From JAUILA01 sp050289805 (lineage in GTDB: Bacteria > Bacteroidota > Bacteroidia > Cytophagales > Cyclobacteriaceae): a stretch of DNA of 64,000 nt. Under the pieces are notes generated by a model. It was given only the letters and a program-made list of their open reading frames with translations. It was not told where the DNA came from and made no database searches. The position numbers and the translations under genes are program-made. The first letter of the stretch is position 1, and each line of letters begins with the position of its first letter. The stretch covers positions 186,001 through 250,000 of the forward strand of contig JBNKGL010000002.1 in assembly GCA_050289805.1 (NCBI GenBank). The letters are read 5' to 3'. Below are positions 51,560 through 61,083 of the stretch, in pieces.

Positions 51560-52555
51560 TTAAATCTTAACAATCATTTTGCCCTTGTTCTTTCCTGAGA
51601 ACAGGTCAAGAAATGCAGACGGAATATTTTCAAATCCTTCAACAATGGTTTCATTGTAGGTTAATTTTCCTTCCTTCATCCATCCGCTTAATTTCTGAAT
51701 GGCTTCGGGGAATTTATCCTCATAATTGGAAACAATAAACCCCTGCATGAGCGCACTGTTCTTAATCAGGAATGGCTGAACGCTGATGCCGGTTGGCATG
51801 GAGGTGTCATTGTACATGGAGATGGCTCCGCAGATGATCAGGCGTGCAAAACGATTGATGCTGAATAAAACTGCATCGGAAATTGATCCGCCCACATTAT
51901 CAAAATAGATATCGACGCCATCCGGACAAGCCGTGGCGATCGCTTTTCTCATATTTTCGGTGGTTTTGTAGTTGATGCCTTCATCAAACCCAAATTCAGA
52001 CTTCAGGATATCCACCTTCTCATCCGTTCCTGCAATACCTACAACCCGCAATCCCAGTATTTTTCCGATTTGCCCCACGATGCTTCCAACGGCGCCGGCA
52101 GCTCCGGAAACCACCAAAGTTTCTCCTTCCACCGGTTTACCGATTTCCATGAGGCCGGTGTAGGCTGTCAGGCCTGTAAGTCCGAGAACTCCCAGGTAGG
52201 CCGACAGGGGAGCCAATCCGGGGTCGACCTTCATCAGACCCTTGCCGGATGATACCTGCTGTTTCTTCCATTGCAGCATTCCGGAAACATAATCGCCCTT
52301 TTTGAACCGGTCATTTTTTGATTCCAGTACTTCGGCAATGATTCCTGAAACGATAGGCTGATGCAGTTCAAAAGGGGGAATGTAAGATTTTGCATCATTC
52401 ATTCTTCCCCGGAGATAGGGATCCACCGAAACGTACCTGGTTTCCAACAAAATTTGACCATCCTGCGGTGATGGAACTTCTTCGGTCGTAAATTTAAAAT
52501 CTGATAATGCCGGGGTTCCAACAGGTCGTTTATCTAATAAAATAGTATTGCTCAT
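51560..52555 (-). CDS. CurA-like NADP-dependent oxidoreductase (MDR superfamily)
   Basis: 331 residues. It is a zinc-free medium-chain dehydrogenase of the leukotriene B4/prostaglandin reductase and CurA group: YVSVDPYLRGRMND near residue 45, the NADP loop VSGAAGAVGSIVGQIG and IAGTDEKVDIL. It reduces the C=C bond of enones or enals. It stands alone between the PadR operon and a small monooxygenase-like gene on the same strand. The physiological substrate is unknown. Confidence 0.92.
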   Translation of the reverse strand: MSNTILLDKRPVGTPALSDFKFTTEEVPSPQDGQILLETRYVSVDPYLRGRMNDAKSYIPPFELHQPIVSGIIAEVLESKNDRFKKGDYVSGMLQWKKQQVSSGKGLMKVDPGLAPLSAYLGVLGLTGLTAYTGLMEIGKPVEGETLVVSGAAGAVGSIVGQIGKILGLRVVGIAGTDEKVDILKSEFGFDEGINYKTTENMRKAIATACPDGVDIYFDNVGGSISDAVLFSINRFARLIICGAISMYNDTSMPTGISVQPFLIKNSALMQGFIVSNYEDKFPEAIQKLSGWMKEGKLTYNETIVEGFENIPSAFLDLFSGKNKGKMIVKI

Positions 52556-52637
52556 AGGGGTGTGGTTTATGCTAACTGAATGATATATGGTAAGTTACGA
52601 TTTATTAGGCGGTCGGACGGTATAGCTGGTAGAAGAT

Positions 52638-52934
52638 TTATTCCACTACCTGCTCTACATGATTTGAGAACGCGAAAGGTTTGTTCGCGAAAAGGGCCTT
52701 TGTCGCCGGCCAGACGGATCCGAATAATTCAGAATTCCGGTACTTGTCCAGGTGATCCTGGCTCTCCCAGTGACTGTAAGTACAGAAGGTATTGGGGTCA
52801 TTGGCATCCCGGTGAAGCTCAAGGTGGCGGCAGCCGGGGAAATGGCGGATTTTGTCCCGGCTATCATTGAAAATATCCAGGAATTCATTCACTGAATCCT
52901 CGCGGAAGGTCATTCTTACAATACGGATCAGCAT
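52638..52934 (-). CDS. antibiotic-biosynthesis-monooxygenase-like (ABM) protein
   Basis: 98 residues of ferredoxin-like alpha/beta fold: MLIRIVRMTFREDSVNEFL, FPGCRHLELHRDAN and YSHWESQDHLDKYRNS are ABM-domain landmarks. Members include quinol monooxygenases and small heme-degrading enzymes, many uncharacterised. Its start codon shares one base with the stop of the SAM hydrolase gene (TAATG), so it is translated with it. Confidence 0.85.
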   Translation of the reverse strand: MLIRIVRMTFREDSVNEFLDIFNDSRDKIRHFPGCRHLELHRDANDPNTFCTYSHWESQDHLDKYRNSELFGSVWPATKALFANKPFAFSNHVEQVVE

Positions 52935-53707
52935 TATTCTTCGAAGTTTATCATGACCGGACTGTCGTATTTAAGCCCAAGCAAATTCATCGCATTACCC
53001 ATATATATCCCGATTTCCATCAGCCCCAGGTCATTGAAAATAATGAAAGCATCACCTGGTTCAACCTGGTGAAGGAATTCATGCACTCGTGTAAGGCGAT
53101 CGCGCCCGAAACTAATGGTGAATTTTTTGTCTTTGCTGAGTATGTTAAATGTCTCACGATCGATATTGGTAATCAGGTTACCGTAGTGATCCACTCGAAG
53201 GACGTGCCCGGTAATCATCTTTTTATTGGCCTTGAGTTGCCTTCCCATCATGCGGCGATAAGTCGCTACGCGGGGTCCCAGGTCTGTAATGGCCGTACCG
53301 CTGGCAATTTTAGCGGCCGCGACCGCAAGTACGGTGCGTGTAGGGAAAGTGGAACGCACAGGATTAAGGGTATTTATGTTGACAATAATACGGGCCTCCT
53401 CATCACTTATCAATCCAAAAATACCATTGTCTGTCCCTACGAAGTAATGACCGTGCATTTCAAGGGCAATAAAATTATCATCGGAGCCGCCAACGCTGTT
53501 TACCGCGACCAGGTGAACAGTGCCACGCGGAAAATCACGAAAAACGGAACGAATGACGAAAGCGCCATGGGCGAGGTCACATTTACCAATCTGATGGCTG
53601 ATGTCAATTATACGGATTCCACTGTTTACCGACAGGATTTTAGCTTTTACGGCTGCCACATAGTGATCACTTTCACCGAAATCTGATAAGAATGTAACTA
53701 TGGCCAT
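52934..53707 (-). CDS. S-adenosyl-L-methionine hydrolase/hydroxide adenosyltransferase (DUF62)
   Basis: 257 residues. The family landmarks are VTFLSDFGESDHYVAAVK at the start, DISHQIGKCDLAHGAFV, FVGTDNGIFGL and VDHYGNLITNI. The enzyme releases adenosine and methionine from SAM with water as the nucleophile, using the Asp-Arg-His set. The gene is divergent from phoH, an arrangement of unclear meaning, and it is coupled to the ABM gene. Confidence 0.93.
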   Translation of the reverse strand: MAIVTFLSDFGESDHYVAAVKAKILSVNSGIRIIDISHQIGKCDLAHGAFVIRSVFRDFPRGTVHLVAVNSVGGSDDNFIALEMHGHYFVGTDNGIFGLISDEEARIIVNINTLNPVRSTFPTRTVLAVAAAKIASGTAITDLGPRVATYRRMMGRQLKANKKMITGHVLRVDHYGNLITNIDRETFNILSKDKKFTISFGRDRLTRVHEFLHQVEPGDAFIIFNDLGLMEIGIYMGNAMNLLGLKYDSPVMINFEE

Positions 53708-53763
53708 AAAACCTGTATATGAAAAATTTCGTCAGATAAAACGTTAATGTACCTAAAGGAACC

Positions 53764-53783
53764 GTAGGCATTGCCTACTTTTG
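53764..53783 (+). promoter_or_regulatory. phoH promoter with overlapping palindrome
   Basis: TACTTTTG at 53776-53783 is an exact TAnnTTTG box. A 15-nt palindrome (GTAGGCA-T-TGCCTAC, 53764-53778) overlaps its first three bases and is an operator candidate. No good -33 box is present, so an activator or alternative contact is possible. Confidence 0.5.
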
Positions 53784-53840
53784 TTGACAAAATTAAGTAA
53801 ATTTTACCCATTAAAAATTTATCCTAAACCTTATTCAAGT

Positions 53841-54824
53841 TTGGTAGAAAAAGTTATTACCCTGGAGAATGTTTCCCTCATCGACTTCCTTGGAGTTGAG
53901 AATAAAAATATCAATGAAGTCGCCTCGGCGTTTCCCAAAAGTAAGATCGTTTCGCGTGGCAATGAGATCCGGATCAAGGGGAGCACTACGGAAATTTTGA
54001 AGATCAATGATATTCTGAATTCATTGATTGAACATTACCACAAGTACGGTAAGGTGACGGAAGAGAATGTTCAGAATTACCTGGCGATGGAGGCGGAGGC
54101 TGAACTTCCCGAGCAGGAGGAGGTACTTATTTACGGTACCCGGGGATTCACGATCAAACCAAAGACCATTAATCAACAAAAACTGGTGTATGCGGTTTCT
54201 ACCAATGACCTTGTATTCGCACTTGGACCGGCAGGAACGGGAAAGACGTATATTTCCGTAGCGCTGGCTGTAAAGGCTCTGAAGAATAAGCAGGTCAAAA
54301 AAATTATTATCACGCGGCCAGCCGTTGAAGCCGGCGAGACCCTGGGGTTCCTCCCCGGTGATCTGAAGGAAAAACTGGATCCCTACCTTCGCCCGATTTA
54401 TGATGCGCTGTATGATATGGTGCCTGGTGAGAAGCTGCGTTATTACATGGAGAATAATGTCATTGAAATTGCACCCCTGGCGTATATGCGGGGCCGTACG
54501 CTGAACAATGCATTTATCCTGCTGGATGAGGCTCAGAATACGACCCCCAACCAGATCAAAATGTTCCTTACCCGGATGGGCCCCCAATCCAAGGTTATCA
54601 TTACCGGTGATACATCCCAGATCGACCTTCCGAAAAAACAGAAATCAGGGCTTATTGAAGCAACCCGAATTCTGAAGGATGTGGAAGGCATCGGATTCGT
54701 GGCCTTGTCGGGAAAAGATGTTGTGCGACATAAAATTGTCAAAGACATTATCGCAGCCTATGACACCTATGAAAATAATGAAGAACACAATTCACGTGGA
54801 AGTAAGACTGGTCCAAACGAATGA
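53841..54824 (+). CDS. PhoH-family ATPase
   Basis: 327 residues from a TTG at 53841 (VEKVITLENVSLIDFLGVEN follows), the position at which family members begin. The open frame extends 20 codons further up, but these would overlap the -7 promoter box and begin with non-ATG codons. Walker A is in ALGPAGTGKTYISVALAV and Walker B in AFILLDEAQNTTPNQIK. PhoH proteins are cytoplasmic ATPases linked to RNA metabolism. The last 47 bases overlap the next gene. Confidence 0.9.
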   Translation: MVEKVITLENVSLIDFLGVENKNINEVASAFPKSKIVSRGNEIRIKGSTTEILKINDILNSLIEHYHKYGKVTEENVQNYLAMEAEAELPEQEEVLIYGTRGFTIKPKTINQQKLVYAVSTNDLVFALGPAGTGKTYISVALAVKALKNKQVKKIIITRPAVEAGETLGFLPGDLKEKLDPYLRPIYDALYDMVPGEKLRYYMENNVIEIAPLAYMRGRTLNNAFILLDEAQNTTPNQIKMFLTRMGPQSKVIITGDTSQIDLPKKQKSGLIEATRILKDVEGIGFVALSGKDVVRHKIVKDIIAAYDTYENNEEHNSRGSKTGPNE

Positions 54825-55236
54825 GGAGCTGAAAAACGCGTTTTCTGTGCGTGAGGCGGTTTATATTGTTGAGCAGAAAATCGACAGGGAAGATGAGTTT
54901 GATCAGTATGAACCCGTCAGCCGGCATTTCTTAGCCCTCGAAGGTGATAAGGCTGTTGGAGCAGCACGCTGGAGATTTACCGACGAAGGGGTAAAGCTTG
55001 AGAGATTTGCCGTATTGTCTGATTTTCGTAATCGCGGAATAGCTACCCAACTTGTGGATGCGGTCATCCAGGATATAAAGCGGCATCCAAAATTCAATGG
55101 CCAGAAACTTTACCTGAATGCACAGTTTGATGTACAGCCGCTCTATGCGCAATTCGGATTCGAGCCGGTTGGAGATATTTTCCTGGAGTGTGATATCAAA
55201 CACCAGAAAATGGAAATGACAAATTCTGAAATCTGA
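54778..55236 (+). CDS. GNAT-family acetyltransferase
   Basis: 152 residues from the ATG at 54778; an ATG three codons earlier (54769) is also possible. The acetyl-CoA loop is in LERFAVLSDFRNRGIATQLVDAV, and LYLNAQFDVQPLYAQFGFEPVGD matches ElaA/YjcF-type members. Substrate unknown. It overlaps the phoH end by 47 nt, so its translation is likely to depend on phoH. Confidence 0.88.
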   Translation: MKNTIHVEVRLVQTNEELKNAFSVREAVYIVEQKIDREDEFDQYEPVSRHFLALEGDKAVGAARWRFTDEGVKLERFAVLSDFRNRGIATQLVDAVIQDIKRHPKFNGQKLYLNAQFDVQPLYAQFGFEPVGDIFLECDIKHQKMEMTNSEI

Positions 55237-55268
55237 AAATTTGTCCGTCTTGATCACGACCTTCTGTC

Positions 55269-57164
55269 GTGCGAACTACCTTCCTGAGAATAAGTCTGCT
55301 TTTTCTTTCGGGGATTATCCTCGGTAAACATTTTCCGTGCAATCCTGTATTCCCTGGTTCTGTTCTCTGTATGATGCTTGCAATTCTTTGCTGGAAGCGG
55401 CATCAAAAGATAGTGAAATGGATCATCCCCTGTATTCTGGTACTCGCCGGGTATGTGCATATTCAGGTATTTCAACAGGCCGATGATCATCCATTACCAG
55501 CAATGCCGGCGGTTGTTCGGATAGTTGAAATGAAAACTGATATCCGGTTTACAGCACGTTTATATGCGGTTTTCGATGGTAATCACTGGCAGCGTCTTAA
55601 TCACAAAATTTTATTGACATATGCTCATGATCCTCCATTGAGAGTAGGGGAATTGGTCTTTATTAATGGACGGGCAGATTCAATCAAAGCTTCAAATGGA
55701 GATTTTGACTTTCATGAATACTATAAAAACCTTCACATTACACACCAGGTCTATGCTGACACTGCTATAATCCTGCAGAATCCGAAAGGTTTGTCGATTC
55801 GATTACGATCTCAGATCACCGACAGGTTAAAACAAATGTTACTGCGCGATGATGTGGTGGCTACGGTAATGGGGATTGCATTGGGAGACCGCAAACTCCT
55901 GTCTGATAAAATGCAAACTGCCTATCAGCGTGTAGGCGGGATGCACGTACTGGCAGTTTCCGGGATGCATGTGTCCATCCTTTTTCTCCTGATACAAACT
56001 GGTTTGAAAATATTCCCACAATTTTCGGTCTGGAAGTGGATAAAATTTCTGATCCCGGTTATGTTGCTCTGGATCTATGCCGCTATTACAGGATTTAGTC
56101 CGTCTGTCCTGCGGGCAGTGCTCTTTCTTACCTTTTTCAGCCTGGGCCGGATGGTTTACCGTCCGGTATCCATCGGACATACACTTTCTATCACCGCATT
56201 TGTGGTCTGGATCGCGGATCCATCCCAGGCGTTTACGGTCGGATTTCAATTGTCCTATGGCGCAGTTTGTGGAATCGCCCTGTTTCAACCCATTTTTGAA
56301 AAGGCAATTTCCGGTTATTCAGGAATCCTGACATATTTTCTCAGGATCCTCACCGTCTCAATTTCTGCCCAGGCGCTCACCTGGCCACTCATTATATTTT
56401 ATTTCGGCGGGTTTTCCGCAGGTGGAATCCTTTTTTCGATCATTTTGATTCCGGCTGTGTTTGCAATTCTATGTCTAACCCTGATCGGCCTGGCAGCGTT
56501 TGATCTTCCATTGATTTCCGGTCCAGTTTTTACTCTTCTTTCTGAAATTGTAACCCAATTGAATGAAGCGGTATTCATTATAAGCGAGCAAAGCGAAATT
56601 TACCAGTTTTTCAACCCGGGCTTTCGTGTTTTTCTGCTGGCTGGGATGATTATATTTCCGTTCGCACTGCTGATGCGCTATCCTGGAAGGTTCTCAGTTA
56701 AACTAGTGATACTATGCTGTATATGTGCATTTCTTATTCCAAAAGAAATTCATTCAGCAAATGAGATCAGGATTACCCCTGGTCATACCGGGCCGGTGAT
56801 TACATTTTCTTCTCAGGGCAGACTACTTGTTATTTCAGACAAGAAATTGCCTGTAAAGCAAGGCGGGATGAAGGTAAAAAGATTTCAATACAGTAAGTAT
56901 CCCCAACAATTATATAAATTTGGAAGCCATCGTATATTTATTACCCGGAAACTTCTCCCGCAAAGGATTTCAGCTGATATCATTATCATATGCGGGGGTA
57001 TGGTACCGGATAAAACGCTCATTGAATGCCCGGAAGTGATTGTGCTTTCTTCCGGCTTGTCTTATCTTCAGCGGAGGAAATGGAAACAGTGGGCTGTAAA
57101 GTCAGGATGTAAGATCCATGATTTGCGAGCGATGGGAACATATATAAAATCTACAGGATCATGA
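55269..57164 (+). CDS. ComEC/Rec2-type competence membrane protein
   Basis: 631 residues from a GTG at 55269, 32 nt after the GNAT gene; there is no suitable ATG. The N-terminal OB-like domain (residues about 85-165) is followed by the competence domain with many helices (GIALGDRKLLSDKMQTAYQR; GGMHVLAVSGMHVSILF). The C-terminal 130 residues resemble only a remnant of the metallo-beta-lactamase domain. This shortened form is usual in Bacteroidota. It would pass single-stranded DNA through the inner membrane. Four-base overlap with the next gene. Confidence 0.88.
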   Translation: MRTTFLRISLLFLSGIILGKHFPCNPVFPGSVLCMMLAILCWKRHQKIVKWIIPCILVLAGYVHIQVFQQADDHPLPAMPAVVRIVEMKTDIRFTARLYAVFDGNHWQRLNHKILLTYAHDPPLRVGELVFINGRADSIKASNGDFDFHEYYKNLHITHQVYADTAIILQNPKGLSIRLRSQITDRLKQMLLRDDVVATVMGIALGDRKLLSDKMQTAYQRVGGMHVLAVSGMHVSILFLLIQTGLKIFPQFSVWKWIKFLIPVMLLWIYAAITGFSPSVLRAVLFLTFFSLGRMVYRPVSIGHTLSITAFVVWIADPSQAFTVGFQLSYGAVCGIALFQPIFEKAISGYSGILTYFLRILTVSISAQALTWPLIIFYFGGFSAGGILFSIILIPAVFAILCLTLIGLAAFDLPLISGPVFTLLSEIVTQLNEAVFIISEQSEIYQFFNPGFRVFLLAGMIIFPFALLMRYPGRFSVKLVILCCICAFLIPKEIHSANEIRITPGHTGPVITFSSQGRLLVISDKKLPVKQGGMKVKRFQYSKYPQQLYKFGSHRIFITRKLLPQRISADIIIICGGMVPDKTLIECPEVIVLSSGLSYLQRRKWKQWAVKSGCKIHDLRAMGTYIKSTGS

Positions 57165-57940
57165 GCTACCAGTACATCACATACAAAACAGAGAACCGGA
57201 GAGCCTTTATAAATTTAAATCGCCCAGATAAGCGTAATGCTCTCAATGGTGCTGTTGTGACAGAACTTTTGGATGCATTTGACACGGCTGCGGCAGATCC
57301 CGACTGCAAGATCGTTATATTGGGTGGCGAAGGGAAGGTCTTTTGCGCAGGTGCTGATCTTTCCTATCTTCAACAGCTACAGTCGAACACCTTTGATGAA
57401 AATCTCGAAGATTCCCGACATCTGAAATCCCTTTTCAGGAGGATTTATACCTTGCCGAAAGTAGTGATTGCCCGCATTCACGGACATGCGATTGCAGGGG
57501 GATGCGGGTTGGCAACGGTTTGTGATTTTGTATTTTCGGTACCGGAAGCCAAATTCGGCTACACTGAAGTGAAAATTGGATTTGTCCCTGCTTTGGTGAA
57601 AGTATTTCTACTTCGAAAGCTTGGAGAAGCACAAGCCCGTAGGCTGTTGCTTTCCGGTGACCTCATCGATGCGGATGAGGCTCATAAAATTGGAATAGTA
57701 CAGTACCTTGTCTCTTCGGAGGATCTCGATTCAGCGATTTCAGAATTCAGCGATCGGTTAATTACCGGCAACAGTGAAAACTCTATGGCACTTACGAAGG
57801 AAATGATTGCGGCAATTCCATCGATGCCCCTTGATGAAGCCCTTGAATATGCGGCTCAAATGAATGCGAAGGCTCGGGAGACGGATGATTGTAAAAAAGG
57901 CATAGCCTCATTTCTCGATAAAACAACATTGAACTGGTGA
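57161..57940 (+). CDS. enoyl-CoA hydratase/isomerase-family protein
   Basis: 259 residues. The crotonase fold is shown by NLNRPDKRNALNGAVV, the oxyanion-hole segment FCAGADLSYLQQL and HAIAGGCGLATVCDFVF. It lacks a second clear catalytic Glu of true hydratases where KFGYTEVKIGFVPA stands, though a Glu is present there, so hydratase or isomerase activity cannot be told apart. The gene is coupled to comEC (overlap of four bases) and to recQ (shared base). Confidence 0.88.
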   Translation: MSYQYITYKTENRRAFINLNRPDKRNALNGAVVTELLDAFDTAAADPDCKIVILGGEGKVFCAGADLSYLQQLQSNTFDENLEDSRHLKSLFRRIYTLPKVVIARIHGHAIAGGCGLATVCDFVFSVPEAKFGYTEVKIGFVPALVKVFLLRKLGEAQARRLLLSGDLIDADEAHKIGIVQYLVSSEDLDSAISEFSDRLITGNSENSMALTKEMIAAIPSMPLDEALEYAAQMNAKARETDDCKKGIASFLDKTTLNW

Positions 57941-59856
57941 TGACCCCGTTAGAGGTCCTGCAGAAGGTTTACGGGTATGATCATTTCCGTAAAGGCCAGG
58001 AACAGATCATTCAGAATGTTCTGGATGGTAAGGATACACTGGCCATTCTTCCAACAGGGGGCGGAAAGTCGGTCTGTTTCCAGATTCCTGCCTTGCTGAA
58101 AGATGGGATATGCATTGTCATTACCCCATTGATCGCATTGATGCTCGATCAGGTTTACCAGCTAAACCGTCGTGGGATCAGGGCTGACGCGCTGCATAGT
58201 GGAATGACTTCCAGGGAAATTGATGTGACCCTCGATAACTGCGCATATGGAGCCATTCATTTTTTATATGTATCTCCCGAACGCCTTAAGTCGGAACTTT
58301 TTCAGCAACGGCTGGACAAAATGAATGTAAACCTGATCGCTGTTGATGAAGCGCATTGCATATCTCAATGGGGCCATGATTTCAGGCCGGCATACCGGGA
58401 GATAGCAGAACTTCGCAAACTTTGCCCGGGTGTTCCTGTGATTGCACTTTCTGCCTCGGCTACGCCCCAGGTACAGAAGGATATCTGTGAACAGCTTGAA
58501 TTCCGCAAAGGCTTTGAAATTTTTCGGGAGACCTTCGGAAGAAAAAACCTGTCCTATGCTGTTCGTGAGGAGGAAGACAAGGATCATAAACTTTTAGAGA
58601 TCCTTCGGAAAGTTGAGGGTTCATCAATAGTGTATACAAGATCCCGAAAATCAACCGCGGATATAGCGAGGTTTCTTCATATGAACGGAATTTCCTGCAC
58701 ATTCTACCACGCCGGTCTTCCATCCGAAGAGCGCCAGAAACGACAACAACTATGGGTAAATGGCCAGGTTACGGCGATGGTGGCAACCAGCGCATTTGGA
58801 ATGGGTATCGACAAGGCCAATGTTCGAATTGTGGTTCATTATGACATTCCTTCCTCAATGGAATCTTATTACCAGGAGGCGGGCCGTGCGGGACGGGACG
58901 GTGCAAAGGCCTATGCAGTACTAATATGTAATGAACAGGATTTAAGTGTTCAAAAAAAGATACTGGAAAGTGAACATCCCGACAAGGAGATGCTTCAGCG
59001 AACCTACCAGGCGCTTGCCAATTTCTATTCTCTCGCGATCGGAAGTTTGCCCGAGAAGTCGCTGGACTTTGATCTCACTTCCTTTTCTGAACGCTTCAGG
59101 ATTCCTCAGATGGATTTATTCAACGCACTGAAAAAACTGGAGGAAAATGGATTGATCCAATTAAATATGGGGATTCATCTGCCTTCAAGGGCTATTTTCC
59201 AGGTAAATAAAACGGAGGTTTATAAATTCGAAATTGCCCACCAGCGTAGCGAAAATTTTATTAAGGGACTGCTACGCCTCTATGGAGGCGAATTGTATAC
59301 CCATTATGTGACAATCTATGAGCAACAGATAGCGAAGCTCCTGAATATGTCGATAGATGCTGTATACAAGGAATTGAATTACCTGGTTACGTCAGGAATC
59401 CTCGATTACCAGCAACGCAAGGATAAACCGCAGATCATGTTTACCCAGCCCCGGCAAGATGTCCGTTTTCTCTCCATAAATCAGCATACCCTGGATAACA
59501 GGAAAGAACAGGCTTTTGAGAAATGGAGTGTCATGGAAGCCTATTTTCGAAACCGGAAAATGTGCAGGACCAGGTTTATTCAGCGATATTTTGGGGAAGA
59601 ATCGGATAAGCGCTGCGGGATTTGTGATGTTTGCCTCGCAAGGCTAAAAGGAGAACATGCAGAGGAGGATGAGCGCTTCCGGCAGCACATTCTTGAAATT
59701 GTGGATACCACTCCCCGGGATGTTGAATATATCCTGAAGGTTTTGGATCCCGAGGAGCCGGAACAGGTGATTGAACTGATCCGGCAGATGGTTGACTACC
59801 AGGAACTGAAGTATCTCGAAAACTGGAAACTGGCAAGGATGGATTATGCCGGCTGA
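57940..59856 (+). CDS. recQ: RecQ-family ATP-dependent DNA helicase
   Basis: 638 residues from the ATG at 57940 (a GTG one codon earlier is not preferred), sharing one base with the previous stop. SF2 helicase: Walker A ILPTGGGKSVCFQIPAL, DEAH box in AVDEAHCISQWGHDFRP, motif VI ESYYQEAGRAGRDG. A zinc-binding domain follows (CRTRFIQRYFGEESDKRCGICDVC), then a winged helix. No HRDC domain, and the protein is longer than short RecQ forms only by its C-terminal tail. The 3' end overlaps the convergent glycosyltransferase gene by 13 bases. Confidence 0.95.
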   Translation: MTPLEVLQKVYGYDHFRKGQEQIIQNVLDGKDTLAILPTGGGKSVCFQIPALLKDGICIVITPLIALMLDQVYQLNRRGIRADALHSGMTSREIDVTLDNCAYGAIHFLYVSPERLKSELFQQRLDKMNVNLIAVDEAHCISQWGHDFRPAYREIAELRKLCPGVPVIALSASATPQVQKDICEQLEFRKGFEIFRETFGRKNLSYAVREEEDKDHKLLEILRKVEGSSIVYTRSRKSTADIARFLHMNGISCTFYHAGLPSEERQKRQQLWVNGQVTAMVATSAFGMGIDKANVRIVVHYDIPSSMESYYQEAGRAGRDGAKAYAVLICNEQDLSVQKKILESEHPDKEMLQRTYQALANFYSLAIGSLPEKSLDFDLTSFSERFRIPQMDLFNALKKLEENGLIQLNMGIHLPSRAIFQVNKTEVYKFEIAHQRSENFIKGLLRLYGGELYTHYVTIYEQQIAKLLNMSIDAVYKELNYLVTSGILDYQQRKDKPQIMFTQPRQDVRFLSINQHTLDNRKEQAFEKWSVMEAYFRNRKMCRTRFIQRYFGEESDKRCGICDVCLARLKGEHAEEDERFRQHILEIVDTTPRDVEYILKVLDPEEPEQVIELIRQMVDYQELKYLENWKLARMDYAG

Positions 59857-60587
59857 TATTTTTTGAAGTAACTGTTAACCTTTAGCAACAGCACACCAAA
59901 AAATGCCTCTTTAAAAATCCCACTGGACATTTTTGATTTCCCGCGTGTCCTGTCGGTAAAAACAATGGGGATTTCAACTACTTTGAATCCATGTGATAAT
60001 GCGGTGAATTTCATTTCTATCTGAAACGCATACCCGATAAAACGGATTTTGTCCAGGTCTATAGTTTCCAGCACCTTCCTTTTGAAACAGATAAAACCTG
60101 CGGTGGTATCATTAATGGGCATACCGGTGATAAATTGAACATACTTACTGGCAAAATAGGACAGTATTACCCGTCCCATGGGCCAGTTTACCACGTTCAC
60201 CCCGCTCACGTATCGTGATCCAACTGCAACATCATTGCCTTCGATCGCACAGACATCGTAAAGCCGCTGCAGATCCTCAGGATTGTGCGAGAAATCTGCA
60301 TCCATTTCGAAGATATAATCGTAACCGTTTTCAAGGGCGAAACGAAAACCTGTAATATAGGCAGTGCCAAGCCCCAGTTTTCCTTCACGCTCAATCAGGT
60401 AGATGGTCCGATCATCATGATCCTGCTTCATTTTATGTTTTACAATCGACGCGGTTCCGTCGGGCGAGTGATCGTCAATAACGAGAATGTCGAATTTTTT
60501 GGGCAGGGAAAACACAGCATCGATGATGAGCTCGATATTCTCTTTCTCGTTGTAGGTTGGGATTATGATAAGGCTGTCGTTGTTCAC
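59844..60587 (-). CDS. polyprenol-phosphate mannosyltransferase-type GT2 (Dpm1-like)
   Basis: 247 residues from a GTG at 60587; the sequence starts at NNDSLIIIPTYNEKENI, as in the family, and no ATG is available. The nucleotide-sugar site is DILVIDDHSPDGT and the metal site FEMDADFSHNPEDL. There is no transmembrane tail, as in the soluble Dpm1 type. It loads mannose or another sugar on polyprenyl phosphate at the cytoplasmic face of the membrane. It is the second polyprenyl-phosphate GT in the window, after that at 29812. Confidence 0.9.
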   Translation of the reverse strand: MNNDSLIIIPTYNEKENIELIIDAVFSLPKKFDILVIDDHSPDGTASIVKHKMKQDHDDRTIYLIEREGKLGLGTAYITGFRFALENGYDYIFEMDADFSHNPEDLQRLYDVCAIEGNDVAVGSRYVSGVNVVNWPMGRVILSYFASKYVQFITGMPINDTTAGFICFKRKVLETIDLDKIRFIGYAFQIEMKFTALSHGFKVVEIPIVFTDRTRGKSKMSSGIFKEAFFGVLLLKVNSYFKKYQPA

Positions 60588-60789
60588 TTGAGTCTGGACT
60601 GAATGGCTAAAATACTAAAATCAACGGAAATCAGATATCCGTCATTAACCATTTTACAGAATATTCGATAAATGGGAATGGCTGCAGAAGGAATACAGAA
60701 CTATAGCGTATGCAGCAAACAGTCCGAGTGCCGACAATCACGTGAAAGATTTACCGGAGGCGGCAAGGGTATTTAAAGAAGTGAATAAA

Positions 60790-60815
60790 AAAGGCGATCT
60801 GTCCGGATCGCCTTT
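60790..60815 (-). terminator. terminator of the RRM protein gene
   Basis: AAAGGCGATC and GATCGCCTTT form ten perfect pairs around TGTCCG; on the minus strand a T-run (six T, of which the first pairs) follows. It is 16 nt from the stop at 60832. Confidence 0.85.
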
Positions 60816-60831
60816 CAGTACCTTTTATGGA

Positions 60832-61083
60832 TCAACGCTCTTCCTTGGGCCGGGCTTTTTTTACTACGATGGTTCGTCCATCCATCATACTTTCATTCAA
60901 TTCACGGATGGCGGCTTCTGCTTCATCATCATTCGGCATTTCAACAAATCCAAATCCCTTGGAACGTTGCGTTTCCCGATCGAAAATAACCTTTGCAGAT
61001 GTTACAGTGCCATAGGCGGAGAAATACTCATTAAGTTGCTCGCTGGTTGTGCGAAAATTCAACTTGGCTACGAAAATGTTCAT
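60832..61083 (-). CDS. RRM RNA-binding protein
   Basis: 83 residues. A single RNA recognition motif takes up nearly the whole protein: RNP2 IFVAKL at residues 3-8 and RNP1 KGFGFVEM at about 42-49, with a short basic tail (KKARPKEER). Small RRM proteins of this kind are common in Bacteroidota and cyanobacteria and are often cold- or stress-induced RNA chaperones. A 158-nt leader before the next upstream gene could hold an mRNA thermosensor; no clear structure was found. Own terminator. Confidence 0.95.
   Translation of the reverse strand: MNIFVAKLNFRTTSEQLNEYFSAYGTVTSAKVIFDRETQRSKGFGFVEMPNDDEAEAAIRELNESMMDGRTIVVKKARPKEER

Noticed and set aside
53069..53686. 205-codon frame antisense to the SAM hydrolase gene
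   Set aside because: Shadow of a well-identified gene; no landmarks and no promoter.
56750..57164. ComEC-like gene regarded as truncated because it lacks a full metallo-beta-lactamase domain
   Set aside because: The short form with a degenerate C-terminal domain is common in Bacteroidota and the frame is intact.
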